A stretch of DNA of 64,000 nucleotides, taken from contig OZ004591.1 of assembly GCA_963924555.1 (NCBI GenBank), positions 7,130,001 to 7,194,000 of the forward strand, written 5' to 3'. The position numbers were made by a program, and so were the translations under genes. Below the pieces are notes generated by a model. It had not been told where the DNA came from, ran no database searches, and saw only the letters and a program-made list of their open reading frames with translations. This document shows positions 38,839 to 51,501 of this stretch, piece after piece; position 1 is the first letter of the stretch; each line of letters opens with the position of its first letter. The DNA is from Crambe crambe. Taxonomy: Eukaryota; Porifera; Demospongiae; Poecilosclerida; Crambeidae.

Positions 38839-41800
38839 CTAGCTGTGGGATTTGTGATGGTGGGAGGAGGAAGAAGAAGAAAGAGAAGGAGAGATTGACG
38901 AATAGTGTGATTTGAAGTTGGAATATTTGTCCAGAATGTCCAACACCTGAGATTTATGATCCAGCACCTAATCAGAGTGAGGGGGAGTAAGTATAGTCAA
39001 ACCTAATCCCCTATTAACAACTTTACCGTAAACATGGTTGATCGTGTAGATTCAATATGAGAGCCAACTCTATTGGACCGATCAATATTACCCTGAGAAA
39101 AACAAAAGTCACTTGATTCTTAGGGAAAATCTCAACATAATTACCTGTATTAATTCCTCGGTGGACCTGAGAGCTGCCTTGTCCAGGAGACATGTGGAAT
39201 TCTGTGCTACACAGCCCAGGGAACTGCGCATTCTCTCCATCAGGACCAGCAGACTAGTTTCCTGGCTCCCCTTCAACAAAAAGAAACAAATAATTCACAA
39301 GTACTCAATGATGCAAACAAGAAAAAACCCTACCATCTCATCTAACTGTGAGCTGAAGTGATAGAGTTTCCAACCACTGGCTCGCTGCTGGGAGGATTTA
39401 TTATTGGCAAGGTCGTACACAGAGAGGGGCAGTTCCTCTGAAAAATTTAATCAATGATAATTAAATGGAGTACAGTGTGTAAAGGAGGGAGGTATGTTTT
39501 CCTTCAAAGGGAGGCGAGGAGCACCCTACCTTTATGCCTGATATCAGCATATCTGCGAAAGTGATTGTTTGCCGAGTGGTGGCGTAGCTTATACACACCA
39601 TTAATGGGATAAGGGGACTTCCTCAACTGTGATAGATACCGGATCTCCAGTTCCTTCGTAGCAGCTGCATTTCCTGGGGAGACCCTCCCAGGTCGCCCAC
39701 CACTTCTACAACTGCTGGACTTGGAGCGTTCATCTGAGAAATGCCCCATCTCCTCCGAGAGGCTATGCTGCTGAGTATCTGGGACATTGCTAGCATACTG
39801 GTCGTCATTGGCAACACTAATCAGGAAGCAAATCAGATAAGAGTTTATCACTAATATGGCTGCTTCCACTTACACATTCTGTTTTCGAGGTTTTTTCCGT
39901 GGGGAGCCAGAGTAGTCCCCAATTTCCATGCCACGCCCACCACCCACATGATTCTGAGGGTGCAGAGTGTCTACGCCAGTTGGGCTCGTAGGTCCTTGCT
40001 CACTAGAGAGAGAGGTCACAATTGACTTCTTCAATCTGCACAAATCAGAAAAATCACAGCTGTAATACAAGTTCCTCCTCCCTCACTTCCTCCCTCCCTC
40101 TATTAGAATGATACTCACGTATTTAATTTGGTTCTGTGTGGTGATCCAGGACTATGCATGGAATTGGACTGACCATCCAGCCTCCAGTTCCTATAATGGA
40201 ACCAAGTCATAGCAGTATGGGAATGGAACCAAGTCATAACAGAGACCAATAGTTAGTGAATATGCTTACCCATCAACAGGTCTCTTTGGTCGCAGGATTC
40301 TTGGACGAGGAGAAGAGTTTGTCTGCCCAGGAGAATTCGACATACCTTGCTCCACACCCCCTCCTCCTCCCCCTCCTCCCAGTGGAGAATGGGGGATAGT
40401 GGAGGTTGCAGTGGATTCCAGTCGCGATTTCAGCCCTCCTCCATTTGATTGCTGAATCAGCATGTCATTGGTGACCCCAGAACTGGTTGCCATGGAGACT
40501 GGAGCAGGGGGGAGGCCATAGATGTGATTGGAGTTATGCTGCGGAGAGAAGCCCCATCCAGAGCCATCCACCATTTGCTGATGGAGTGGGAGGTTGACCA
40601 TGCCAGGTCCAGAAAGAAGCTCAGAAGGGGGCAGTCCAGACTGGGAGATGGAGGGAGGGTAGGGAGTCTGTTGAGGGAGCATGGATGAGGACTGGGTAGT
40701 GTTGGTCATGGCAGCAATGTGTTTGCCAGTCAGACCAGGATTGCTGATGATAATGTTGGATGCCACTTCAGCAGTGGTCAGTCTCTCTTTGGGTTGAGCT
40801 GAGTCTTTTGAGGCAAGTGATGAGCCAGGGGGAAGGGGCATGGCTCCAGGAGTTGGTCCTCCTGGGAGTGGAACGTGGGGAGCTGATGGCTGAGGTGGGC
40901 TAAAAGAAAACAACATCAGCTCGATAATGTAATACTACTTTTCCAGGTGTGTTACTATGGAGATGGATTAAATGCTACAATCCTTAAGAAGTAACTCACC
41001 GATCAAGTCGTGTGTCAGCAAATGAAGCTGCAAGAGACAAAGAGAGAAATAAAGGGAGGTGGACCACGTATTATACTGAGGACTGACCATTGGAGGAAGG
41101 TTGGCCACTGGTAGCAGGAGTGGGTGGCACTACAGGAACCATGACAGGACTTCGAACGGAGTATCCATCAGCACCAAGGTAGCCTCCTCCTCCTCCTCCA
41201 GCAGGCTTGGACACTGAAATATCAGACAATTCAAACTACATCATCTAGCTGACTCAACGCACACATACCTGGACTGGAGACAGCCAGCACTTGCTGCTGC
41301 TGATGCGTCGAGGTGAGGAGCATCTTGGAGAGGCTACACGAGACCATTGGCGAGCTTATGGGTGGTGCTTGTGGGTACCTCCCTCCAGAGACAAATACAT
41401 TCCCATGTCCTTCCCCCTTGATACCCCCTCCAGCTTCAGACGAGGGGAGCAACTTTGCCACTCCTTGGGAAGAAGCAGTCTTTGGCTGCTTTCCTCCACC
41501 AGAGAAGACAGGTTGAGAGCATGGTGGAGGACCAGGTACAACCTTTGTAGTAAGAGTCACACCCCCCTTGGAGTGAGCAGTCATGGAGATGGGGGTAGGT
41601 TTGGCTATGGAGGTCATGGGGACAGTAGCCTTGGATGGGGGAGGTCCCACATTGTAAGAGACAGGATTGAGAGGGGTGAAAGGAGAGAGCGGAGAGGCCT
41701 GGGGATAGGACATCATGTCAGGCATGAATGCAGGAGGGGGATGAGGACCAGAAGTAGTCATGCTCTGCTGAGGCCTCAGTTTGGAATTGGAGAGGGAGAC

Positions 41801-42488
41801 AACAGTCACAGTGGCAGTAGAAGATGCAGTGGTGCTCCTTGAGGAAGGGGGCTTGGGGGTACCCAGATTCAGTGCTGCAGTGCAGAGAAGGAGATGAACA
41901 CAATTTCACACGTCTTGGTGAATACTCACATGGCATGAAGATAGGAGGGCCCATGTCATTGGAGAGACCTCGAGAAAGTGGTGGACCCATTTGAGTCATT
42001 AACTGGGTGAGACCAGGAGACCTGTATGCGAGACGTCCTCCTGAAGGGTAGCTCTCAGAGGGGATGCCATAGTTGTGATGGGGGACCATGCCAGGTCCCA
42101 TAGGAGAGAGACTAGTGGATTGGCCACGGACTGGGTTACGGTCCTTCAATAATACAAATATATAAAAAACGGACATAAAATATTTCTAGGGAGAACAGGA
42201 AAATATTGCAATGAGTGAATTGGTGAGTAAGTCTACACACAGCTGGAAGCTGAAAAGGAAACCAAAAAGATATGCACAAGGACTGGACAAGCAATGGATC
42301 ACTGAGGACATGTTATAGCAATCTCATCCAGTGACTTGGTTTGGATTGAAAAGTATTTAGTTTCACCAGATTGGTAGCCATAGGCCACAAACTATGCGAG
42401 TAAATCAACTAACAATTAACTGCAATATGTAGGTGTGCGTTAATTAGGAACAAACCTCTAGCTTTCTAGCTTTTGCCTTGTCATTCAT
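38839..42488 (-). CDS. SAP130: SAP130-like SIN3/HDAC complex subunit
   Basis: Minus strand, at least ten exons. A short first exon MNDKAKARKLE (from 42488) leads into long Pro/Ser/Gly/Thr-rich exons (DRNPVRGQSTSLSPMGPGMV onward). The C-terminal third carries the diagnostic SAP130 segments: SGSPRKKPRKQNV, VYKLRHHSANNHFRRYADIR, ASGWKLYHFSSQLDEM, AALRSTEELIQGNIDRSN and KVLDHKSQVLDILDKYSNF, then a Ser/His tail. SAP130 stabilises the SIN3A-HDAC co-repressor through its C-terminal domain. An all-Gly run (GGGGGGGG) and many simple repeats mark the disordered middle. Exon joins near the N-terminus are less certain than the C-terminal ones. Confidence 0.88.
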
Positions 42489-43074
42489 GGATCCAATTCT
42501 TCTGGGCTGATGGAATAAGTCTCAATGAGGAGCTAAGGAGTGCCTTCGCACATTCCTTGAGAATAAAATTCTATCTTCTCGGTTAGCTAGACCTAGTGTA
42601 CAAATTGACACCACTTTTTTAGCTCGTCTTTGAACATGGCTTATCAGTATTACTGCTTTCTAGATTAGTTGTCTCACCTTATGGAAAACTTTACAGCTAC
42701 CAAGCCAGCCCCTTAGAGACTGGCCCGTAACAAGACGATCAGCGTAATCTCTAGCTAGAGCTTCTCCCTACGGCTTCGCTAGCTAGCTAAACTGCTACCT
42801 ACACTCGACAAATTCAGCACTACTCTATCAAGTAGGCTGCTTCTTGTGCTGCCACTTGAACTGGCACTTACTAAGATAAACAGTACGAAGATGATCCTTT
42901 TCTATCGCTAGTTGGCTGGTTGCTTGGCCTTGCTACAAAAACACTATCAACTTGCCGGCTCACGCTTGTGGGCGGAGTTTGGCGGGATAATTAACGTTGT
43001 TACGGCGGGAATATTTTGAATTCCCGGTCTGAAAAAATTTAGAATCAGAAGTTTGGAACCAAGAGTGAAATAAA
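42489..43074. other. Intergenic 586 bp between SAP130 and MED4
   Basis: Divergent gap with several CTAGCTAG palindromes (42752-42792), and a GC-richer stretch near MED4 (GTGGGCGGAGTTTGGCGGGA). No ORF of note. Probably SAP130 5' leader and a shared promoter. Confidence 0.5.
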
Positions 43075-45608
43075 ATGGCGGCTTCAGGTGTTCGATCTTC
43101 GGTGCAAGCAAAATTGCAGGAGAATTTGATGGAGTTCGGCTCTCTAACTAAGTGAGATTTACATCTTTTAGCTACGCTATTTAAAAAATTTTTATTTTAT
43201 ATAACTCCATTTTGAAAATTCTGTGTGAATTAATTTTTCATTAAATTTTGTTATCATAATTATTCCAGACAACTTATAGAAGTAGTGACAGGTAGTGGGA
43301 AGTCTGGCCCCGATATGCAAGCGACACTGGAGGTTAGCCAACTACTTGTGTTTGGTAAAGGATCGTCAATATAACAAACTCGCAGGTAGTGGAAAAGCTT
43401 GTAACAAGAGATAAGAGCATCCAGGAGCTAGCCACAGCAGGTATAACAGACTTAACTGCACGCTCACTGACATACTGCTCATCCCTCTGCCCCACTCCCT
43501 GCAGCTGCAGAGATGTGCTCATATCAACAGGAGGTGGCATGTGTGGAGGAAGAACTGGAACGAAGGAGACAGGAGGTGTGTCAGCTGCAGGCCAAACTAC
43601 AAGAAGCAGAAAGGGTTATTGTAGGTCTCCATCAGATATGATCAGATGTGTGACAATGATGATGTGATTTAATAGGAGTTAGCCGTATATAAGGGAAAGC
43701 AGAAATTAGAGGCCATTGAACGTGCAGAAAAAGGTTAGGAATGAAGTTATTGCATCTATTAGCTTGCGTCTATTAACTCTTTTTTCCTTCGTTACAGGAG
43801 CTGTATCTCCAGAAGACCTGATCCAGTATGCCCATCGGATCAGTCAAGCATGTTCTGTGGTATCTCCTGCAGGATGGCAACCAAGTGAGAAGAGGGGAGG
43901 GGTCAGTGGGAGGTATTCCATTTAAGTAATACGGCTTGGATTTGACCTCAACAGCTGTGGGGACACCACTCAACTTTTCTGTTTTGCTTAATGTTTCTTG
44001 GCACTTCACATGAATTGCTTGACATCTGTTTTCTGCATACAAGGCAGGATTAGCACTTGGTGGATGGATTAGTGTGCACAGATCATAATGGGTGCTAATC
44101 ACCTTGTGCTGCATTGTCAAAGCTTTGGCTGCTGGCCAGTTGACATTGCAATTCTTTCTTTCAGATGATTGCCGTAGGCCATTTCCTCAGGACATAGAGA
44201 TGCGGTGTGGTTTCCTGGGACAACTGACCTCTGGTGTCACACCAAACAGCGCAGGGGTGGGAGGTGACATGTCCGATACTGGGAGAGGACCCAGGGACGA
44301 CCTTCCTCCTCCTGAGAAGAAAATGGCACTGAATGTGCATGCAGGTAAGGGTTGGTAACGTTGATAGGCCTTTGTGCTATATCCAGGGTTTATTTCAAGG
44401 GGGTGAGGGGGGCTTCTGCCCCCTCTGAACGATGGCTTGCCCCCCCTAGGAATTAGCTAGCTTTCGTAATGAGAATTCCACATACATGTACTGGTTTGTA
44501 GTTGCCCCTCCTCAAATTTTTTCACTAGGTATTTGACCCCCCTCAGCAAAATCCTGAATTAAAAAACCCTGATATTCTTACCCCAACATGTGGTCATCCC
44601 ATGACTTTCTCTAACTAGATTGTACTTTTTGATTGTGGCTCTGTATCCAAGCTGTGGTGGGCAGTTTGAGACTAATATTGGCAGATAGTGTTTGTCTGGA
44701 GTTTCTTCTGATGTGTGTGGATAACAGCTGCTGGTGTTAAGGACTGTGCCCACAATTACTCTTGAGTCATTTCCTGTTAGACTTCCTGTTTTTACATTAG
44801 TATAAAATCAGTTGTGTCCTTCTTGGCTGCTCCAGTCGGAATTTGCTACTACTTTATTAGATGAAGTTTAACAGTGCGAGAGTGAAGAGATATGCCAAGG
44901 TGGCATACACTCGTTTTGACATTTGCATGAGTATTCTCTTCTCTCCACTTGCTGGTGTTCTTTATGCTGTGGCTGCCTTGGAAAGCTCATCTGAAAAACC
45001 ATCAGCATCATCCAGTCAACATGATAATACCTGATGCATACCGTGAGGAACATAGTTATCTTCCAGTACCAATTTTGCAAGTCTGGCTTGGAACTGAAGA
45101 TGGCTCTAACAGTCCTCCTTTGTGATGTACTAAATTCTATATGAACTGTCATCATTTCTGCATGAAATCCTGCAGAGATCTATAATGGTTCTTCGTGCAG
45201 AAACTTTTTGAACGTCTATTATGTTGTTTACAATACTGACTGTTTCTGTTTGCTGTGACTTGCATCCAGTTGCACAGGGATAAATAGATATTGTCTTGTT
45301 TATTTCTATATAACACTCTTGCAAATGTCTTTGGAATGTGTCAATATTTCCTTATTTTTCTCTCATGTGTCTCACTTGCACTTTTGTGTGTGTGTGTTTG
45401 GATTAGGTATGAATCAGAACACTAATAACCATCAAGACACTCGTTGCCGTTTAAGTCTGGAAGTAGAGACTACTGCCAAACCTCCTCAAGTAATGCACAA
45501 CCCCATCACTTTTTCTTCTTCGTGACTTGTCTTTCCACATTATAGGTACTTCCTGAACCAGAAATCATGTCTGAGGACTCCTCACCCTCCTCTGATGAAG
45601 GAACATAG
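43075..45608 (+). CDS. MED4: Mediator subunit 4
   Basis: Plus strand, about eight exons. MAASGVRSSVQAKLQENLME, QLIEVVTGSGKSGPDMQATL, VVEKLVTRDKSIQELA, a coiled coil YQQEVACVEEELERRRQEVC, then the MED4 signature SPEDLIQYAHRISQACSVVS and RRPFPQDIEMRCGFLGQLTS. The tail is acidic and ends PEIMSEDSSPSSDEGT, like vertebrate MED4. MED4 is in the Mediator middle module that relays activator signals to Pol II. A 1.06-kb intron (about 44346-45407) is unusually long and contains a MITE-like element. Confidence 0.93.
44377..44577. mobile_element. Candidate 200-bp MITE in MED4 intron
   Basis: The left end GCTATATCCAGGGTTTATTT and the reverse-complemented right end GAATATCAGGGTTTTTTAAT share an ATATC(C)AGGGTTT terminal inverted repeat, followed on both sides by a GAGGGGGG stretch. 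An internal GGGGGCTTCTGCCCCC palindrome is present. No ORF. Confidence 0.5.
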
Positions 45609-45717
45609 CTAGAATTATAGAGACCTTTTTTCCCTTATACATCCTGCCGGCATGCCCCGCCCCTATGATGAATTAACGACCCTTTACCTTCTGGCATGAT
45701 AACTGACTTTGCATGCA

Positions 45718-47397
45718 ATGGCTGATAAATTGCCGTACAGGTACTTGGGCTCCAGCGGTCTCAAAGTCTCATCCATTTGCCTGGGAACAATGACCTTTGG
45801 CAAAAAGGAAGTGAGTAGTTTGCATTGGGTGACTAGCTTGAGGGATAGGTGGAAGGGGGTGGGGCAATATTGGAAATCATCTTTGTGTGTGGGACTGGTG
45901 TAGGGTTCACGACCAGGTCAGAGTGATGAAAAAGAGGCACATGCTATTCTGGACAGGTTCGTTGAAGTGGGTGGGAACTTCATTGACACAGCAGACGTAT
46001 ACCAGCAAGGAGAGTCGGAAAGAATTGTGGGTAAGTTCATAGATATCTATTGTGATTCCCTCCCCTTTGATGTCCTTTAAATGTGGGTAAGTCCCTCCTT
46101 TAATAATTGCATCCATTGTGAAGGAAACTGGCTGGAGAAACATCCTTCTCTGCGCAGTAAGCTGATACTTGCCACAAAGATGTGGGGACCTACAGATCCC
46201 AGCGATGTCAATGCTAGAGGTTTATCAAGACATCACATTATGGAAGCTGTGGACCAGAGTCTGGTCCGTCTTCGCACTAGTTACATAGACCTATATCAGG
46301 TGTGTATGCTCAACCTCTGAGTACCAGTGGATCATGATCAGATCCCCTTTTATCATAGACCCATTGTTGGGACGATGGGACGCCTTTGGAAGAGACACTC
46401 AGTGCACTGCAGGACCTAGTCAGGAGTGGAAAGATCCACTACGTTGGAGTCAGCAATGTCACAGGTTGGCAGTTCCAGAAGATGGTAGATAAGGCCAGGG
46501 AGATGGGTCTCTCAGCCATAGTCAGTAATCAGGTAAAGTGGGAAATACAGCTGCCATGGTAGTGATGTATACATGTGGGAACAGGCCCAATACAGCCTGC
46601 TCTGTCGCTCCACTGAATGGGAACTTCTTGAGGTGTGCAAGAGAGAAGGCATAGCCATGCTCCCATGGAGTCCCCTTAAAGGGTAAATCCTCTGACTACA
46701 GTGGAACTTTCAATGGACACACTTGGGACCCATCCTTTTGCACTTTGTAGAGAGTTTATCCTCTTTTGGAGGTTATTTTATATGGAGTGCAGTACTTTCG
46801 GAAGTTCCACCATTAAGTCTGTCATTGTATGTATGACACATGCATGGTACATTGATGGGAGCTGCTGTATTCTCAGGGGACTGTTAACAGGGAAGTTCAA
46901 ACGTGGACAGGTTCCTGATGCAAAGGATTCAAGGATAGGCTGGGTGGAGGAAAACAAAGGAGCACGTATCAACCAATCACATCCTTCACTGGCTGAATAT
47001 GCTGATAAAGAGAGCTTTTGGGCACTCTTGGATACCATGGAGAAAATTGGTAGTGATACTGGTGAGTGTACAGCATTGCATATTATAGTCAATTCATTGA
47101 GTTTCACTTGTAGGTGGGTCAGTTGCTCAAGTGGCTCTGGCCTGGTTACTGAAGCAGCCTTGTGTTGCTTCAGTGGTGATTGGAGCCAGGACTCTTAGCC
47201 AACTAGAGGACAATATTAAAGCAGCACAGCTCCAGCTCTCAACTCAACAGGTCAGTCAAGGACTAGTCCATCCGTACAAGCTTTAGATTTATATTTGATT
47301 GTGTAGGTTGCTGAGTTATGTGAGAAGAGTAAGGAGCCATTACCATACCCATATGAAATGGTATTTCGTCTGCAGAGTGGCAGAAAGAGAGACTAAT
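45718..47397 (+). CDS. Aldo-keto reductase
   Basis: Plus strand, about eight exons. [31 protein letters not shown], then [20 protein letters not shown] (catalytic Asp and Tyr), [10 protein letters not shown] (Lys) and [20 protein letters not shown] (His), so the AKR tetrad is complete. Later parts are [76 protein letters not shown] (NADPH-binding) and [16 protein letters not shown]. It is nearest to the bacterial/plant-type AKRs with the LGTMTFG start rather than to the vertebrate AKR1 group. Substrate unknown. One intron carries a family-1 MITE. Confidence 0.92.
46697..46812. mobile_element. MITE-like inverted-repeat element, family 1, copy 4
   Basis: Begins TACAGTGGAACTTTC and ends CGGAAGTTCCACCATT in an intron of the aldo-keto reductase. 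The interior contains GGACACACTTGGGACC and CTTTGTAGAGAG, as in copy 1. Confidence 0.65.
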
Positions 47398-47538
47398 AAA
47401 ATTTAAAAAAATTTTTTTTTTTGGACAGCAAGCACGTGGTTTAGGGTACGGGTCGTCGTAGTTAAAAAAATAATTAACCAAGTTATAACGTTACTAGGAG
47501 ATAATATCTCGAGTTAGGCCTTAGTTTCTCTTGGTAGA

Positions 47539-48654
47539 ATGGCTAGCTCTGGTACTGTTAATAAAGTGGACCTATCATTAGGTGATTTATGTTCGTTTTT
47601 AGCGTTTCACTGGCTTTACTTCCCCCGTTCCAGATGATATCATCAAACTGAACAAGAGTCAGAAGAAGCAGCAGCAGGGAGCTGGAGGAGGGCTTGGTAG
47701 AGCAAGGGGAAGAGGTAGAGGCCGGGGACGTGGCGGAAAACCTGTAGTAGTGGGCCAGCAGCAGGACAATTCTAGTGGCGCTGGTGGAACCAAACCTGGA
47801 GGACTTGCTCGGAAAAAGCGGGGGAGGGGGCGTGGTACTGTGCAAAAGAAAGCTCAGCAACTTCAGCAGAAAGCCAGGCAAACTCTTGCCCTCAAGAAGA
47901 AAAAGCAGCAAGAACAGAGTGGTCAACAGCAGAGTGTCCCACATGTTTCAAACATCAAACTCCGCCTGGGCAAGAGAGGGAAGATGAAGAAGAGGGGTGG
48001 TGGTCAGGCAATTGGGGCTGGGGGTAGTGAAGGAGGAACGTCAAGACCTGGCAGCAGGCTAAAGGCTATTAGGTGAGTTAGAGTCTGTTCCTTCATGATC
48101 ATGTAATGTTATGGTGATGATTAGGGAGATGAAGCAACAGAGAGCTGGCACACGTGGCAGGGGCAGGGGGAGGGGCATAAGAGGAGAGGCCCTCAAACAG
48201 GTGATGGGACGTGGTGGAAACAGTCAGGAGAACACTGAAAGTCCTGTTGGTGCTAGAGGGCGTGGCAGAGGAAGGCGTGGTCGTGGACGAGGAAGAAGTT
48301 CAATAGAAAGTGGACAGGAGACAAGCAGTCAACCTTTGGAAATATTTGCACCATCTCCAGTGAGTTGTTATACTAACCTCAGAAGTTGTGGACTGTGTAT
48401 GAGCAGCTGATTCTTTTGTGTGTAGTTTGAACCAGTTGGTTTGAATTTGCCAGTGGAATTATGTGCGGAACAGCATGTGAGTGAATCCTTCCCCTTTTTT
48501 TTTTTTTTTTTTTTTTGTCCAATCCTTTAAGTTTGTTTTCTTTTATACTGTATAGACATCAAAATCTTTGCACAACCGTTTCACTCCCACGATGGAACGG
48601 AATAGGCAGCGCATGGTTCAACGCGGTGGCAGGACTGTCAACTTCCACAGCTGA
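47539..48654 (+). CDS. UIF/FYTTD1-like mRNA export adaptor (UAP56-binding, RGG-rich)
   Basis: Plus strand, about five exons. Exon 1 (MASSGTVNKVDLSL) joins DDIIKLNKSQKKQQQG to form VDLSLDDIIKLNK, the UAP56-binding motif shared by ALYREF and UIF. The middle is a very basic RG/RGG, K and Q-rich region (RARGRGRGRGRGGKP, RGRGRRGRGRGRS). The C-terminus SLHNRFTPTMERNRQRMVQR ends GGRTVNFHS, resembling the UIF C-terminal ERF...QR...GG.RFV motif. Such adaptors load UAP56 and NXF1 onto mRNA in the nucleus. The overall gene resembles FYTTD1, but the middle is much more RG-rich, so the orthology call is moderate. A 22-nt poly(T) tract lies in its last intron. Confidence 0.72.
48495..48516 (+). repeat. Poly(T)22 in the last UIF-like intron
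   Basis: 22 consecutive T about 40 nt upstream of the 3' splice site (ACTGTATAG) of the last exon. Confidence 0.85.
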
Positions 48655-48887
48655 CCACACCCATACACATCTCATCTCTCACAGCCAGTCACAGGACTTG
48701 GTATAACACGTCTCATCTCTCACATGACTTGGTAGCTCTCCTCCTCCTTTAGATTATTTTTTTTTAAAGTGTATAATATTATGACTGTCGTTATTTTCAA
48801 GTCCTTTGGCTTCCCAGTTATCACAATACTCTGTCTAATCTCCTTTATAATAGTGACAGTATTAAACTTATTCAGGTCAAATCTTTA

Positions 48888-49570
48888 CTTAAAAACGAAG
48901 ATTATGATGTTCTATGGAGTTCTCTTTGTGTTGTTTAGCAGGGCAAGTTGGGTTGCAGGGGTAATTGCAGTCCTTGACACGAGTGGCCCCCAGGCTGCTG
49001 GGTCTCTTGTAGAACCAGTCTCCTACCGACTCTCACATGGGATGACCATTTGCAGCAAGCTTGCTCCATGGAATATCAGCCAAAGTCTGGCAGTGAATGA
49101 GGCAGGAATCCGGGAAGTATCCATTAGACGAAGGGCTGGAACCTAATCACATACCTATAGTAGAGTAATGACCATTGATATTGTCAGGAGCTGACCTATG
49201 AGTAGAAGAGTGAGTCATTCCTGTCACTGTGATTTATGAGCACTCACTTATCACCAGCAAAGGAGAATCCATCACAGTAGATCACAAACACCATGTTCCA
49301 ATCATAGAAGTCAGGGTTGACTACAGAGTTATCAATCCCATCAAGTGGATCCTCCATCAGATCCCATCAAGTGGATCCTCTACTTGATATTACTACCAGG
49401 ACGGAGGAGAACCATCCAGGCAGACAGTGCCCTACAGGACAGGACACTAGCTCTATAGCAACACTATAAATGGCATAACACAATGACATACCTCCTGCAC
49501 TGCTTCTGGGAGAAGATTTAAAGTGGCATTAATAGAGAGAGCAGATTGCAAACCAACAGCCAACATTTAA
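48888..49570 (-). pseudogene. Broken pectin acetylesterase copy (deletion derivative)
   Basis: Very similar to the intact neighbouring gene at 49710-51335, but missing large parts. The last-exon-like block (48888-49141) runs directly at about 49142 into intron and exon sequence corresponding to the STPDYINGRYIYYR exon. The VVNPDFYDW exon is then cut at about 49331 and joined to the HLMGGGWC region, with a duplicated ATCCCATCAAGTGGATCCTC (about 49336-49378). The first exon ends before the signal peptide start. It retains intron sequence, so it arose by DNA duplication and deletion rather than retrotransposition. Confidence 0.85.
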
Positions 49571-49709
49571 ACTAGTAGTATAATATTCATATTGTGTACA
49601 CTCCCCCACCAAAACTCCATCAGGAAACCCTGTTATCACAATATAATCTCCTTTAAGATATCAGTCAGTAGCTTAGCAATAACTCAAAATAAATATTAGG
49701 TAGCTACTC

Positions 49710-51335
49710 TTAAAAACGAAGATCATGATGTTCTATGGAGTTCTCTTTGTGTTGTTTAGCAAGGCAGGTTGGGTTGCAGGGGTAATTGCAGTCCTTGACA
49801 CGAGTGGCCCCCAGACTGCTGGGTCTCTCGTAGAACCAGTCTCCTACTGACTCTCGCATGGGGTGGCCATTTGCAGCAAACTTGCTCCATGGAGTATCAG
49901 CCAAAGTCTGGCAGTGAATGAAGCAGGAATCTAGGAAGTATCCATTAGACGAGTTGCTGGAAAGGACAGGTCCCAGCTCTTGATCAAATGTCTAAACACA
50001 ATCATCAAACTAAATCTTGTAGCACATTCTACACACTATTTTAACCTGACCTCCTTAAATTGCTGGATCAACTCCATTTCATGAACAGAGCAGTTTGGTG
50101 GCACACACTTTATGCCATAAAAACCATTCAATTGTGCAGTGTCATATTCAGAATTGAGTACAAACAGTGGAGTCATGATATATTTGTAAATATACTGTGT
50201 GCAGTAAAGAAACATTAATAAAGCAATAAGATAATACTGTAGTTACTTGTCTTACTGGAGCAAAGACACACTTCCACATGTCTGCAGCAGAGTGTTCCTG
50301 CTTGCATCCATACATCAATGCCTCATCGATGTTCTGTAGCTTCATCACTGTGGGGGGAGGGAGACGGCTATTCAGTATTAATATTATTCTTATGGAAAAT
50401 CTTACACTTATTAAAACCGTCAGAAATATTCGTATTAAGGTCCAGAAAATACCTGGAGAACGATCAATCTGATACTGTAGCTATTAAAACCCATGGCAGT
50501 CTCACCCAGCATCAGCAAAGGCTTTGTATTTTGCGATATTCTTTATGGGAAGCATGGTCCTGACAAAGTCTGCATGAAGATAGACAGCCAATCCCCCAGC
50601 TGCATAACAACCACAAAACAACCATAAATGTCACACCAAAAATCCATGGAGTCTCACCAGAACAGCCAGTAAGAATAACATCGGTGGCGTCATAAAAATC
50701 TTTTGAATTGTTAAGGTCATGAAAAACTGCTTGAAGGATTCGATACCCTCTACAGAGAGAGTGGTACATGAAAGTACTAAAGTCTAATCACATACCTGTA
50801 GTAGATGTAACGACCATTGATGTAGTCAGGAGTTGACCTATGAGTAGAAGAGTGAGTCATTCCTGTCAGTGTGTGATTTATGAGCACTCACTTATCACCA
50901 GCAAAGGAAGCCCCATCACAGTAGATCACAAATACCATGTTCCAATCATAGAAGTCAGGGTTGACTACAGGGTCATCAGAAAGGAAACCACCAAAAGCAG
51001 CAGATTTGGGGTATGATTTAGTGGATCCCAATCGTGTGAAGCTGCGATTGTAGCAGTCACTAGCAGTTCCACACCAGCCACCTCCCATCAAGTGGATCCT
51101 CCACTTACTACTAGCACTACCAGGACGCATGTAATAGCCTGGAGAAGAACCATCCAGGCAGACAGCACCCTACAGGACAGGACACTAGCTCTATAGCAAC
51201 ACTATATGGCATAACACAATGACATACCTCCTGCACTGCTTCTGGGAGAAGATTTAAAGTGGCATTAATAGAGAGAGCAGACTGCAAACCAACAGCACAA
51301 AAGAGCAGGAAGAGCACACACCTCATATGATCCAT
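49710..51335 (-). CDS. Plant-type pectin acetylesterase family protein, copy 1 (secreted)
   Basis: Minus strand, nine exons. A signal peptide (MDHMRCVLFLLFCAVGLQSA) precedes [59 protein letters not shown] and GASFAGDK. Then STPDYINGRYIYYRGYRILQ, VILTGCSGGGLAVYLHADFV (nucleophile Ser in GCSGG), FVLNSEYDTAQLNGFYGIKC (Asp), SCFIHCQT (His), and the end GDWFYERPSSLGATRVKDCN, YPCNPTC. The triad, Cys pattern and the GDWxYxR...DCxYPCNPTC end are those of plant pectin acetylesterases (Pfam PAE), rather than of Notum. It is predicted to be extracellular and to remove O-acetyl groups from carbohydrate. The substrate in an animal is unknown. Confidence 0.88.
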
Positions 51336-51501
51336 TTTAACTAGTAAACTGACAGAGTGTAGCTATATTGCTGAGCTATCATTAGTCATGTTTATTATGT
51401 CCATATTCATAGAATCCCCAAGTGGCATGTGTATAGTTCTATAATAGTGGCTTATTCAAACTGTACATCTACAAAATTAATAACAATTATGTTACTATAG
51501 A

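Noticed and set aside
41291-41842. 183-residue plus-strand ORF opposite SAP130
   Set aside because: Mirror of a low-complexity Pro/Ser/Gly exon; Arg/Gly/Ser-rich as expected for a shadow frame.
44868-45155. Minus-strand ORF of 95 residues in the long MED4 intron
   Set aside because: No recognisable motif, no splice partners, composition like noncoding A/T-rich DNA.
45718-47397. Recent bacterial transfer or contamination for the aldo-keto reductase
   Set aside because: Although nearest to bacterial/plant-type AKRs, it has about seven ordinary introns, one with a local MITE copy, so it is a resident gene; ancient transfer cannot be tested here.
49336-49378. Short direct repeat ATCCCATCAAGTGGATCCTC as a CRISPR-like or satellite array
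   Set aside because: Only two copies, explained by a local duplication during decay of the esterase relic.
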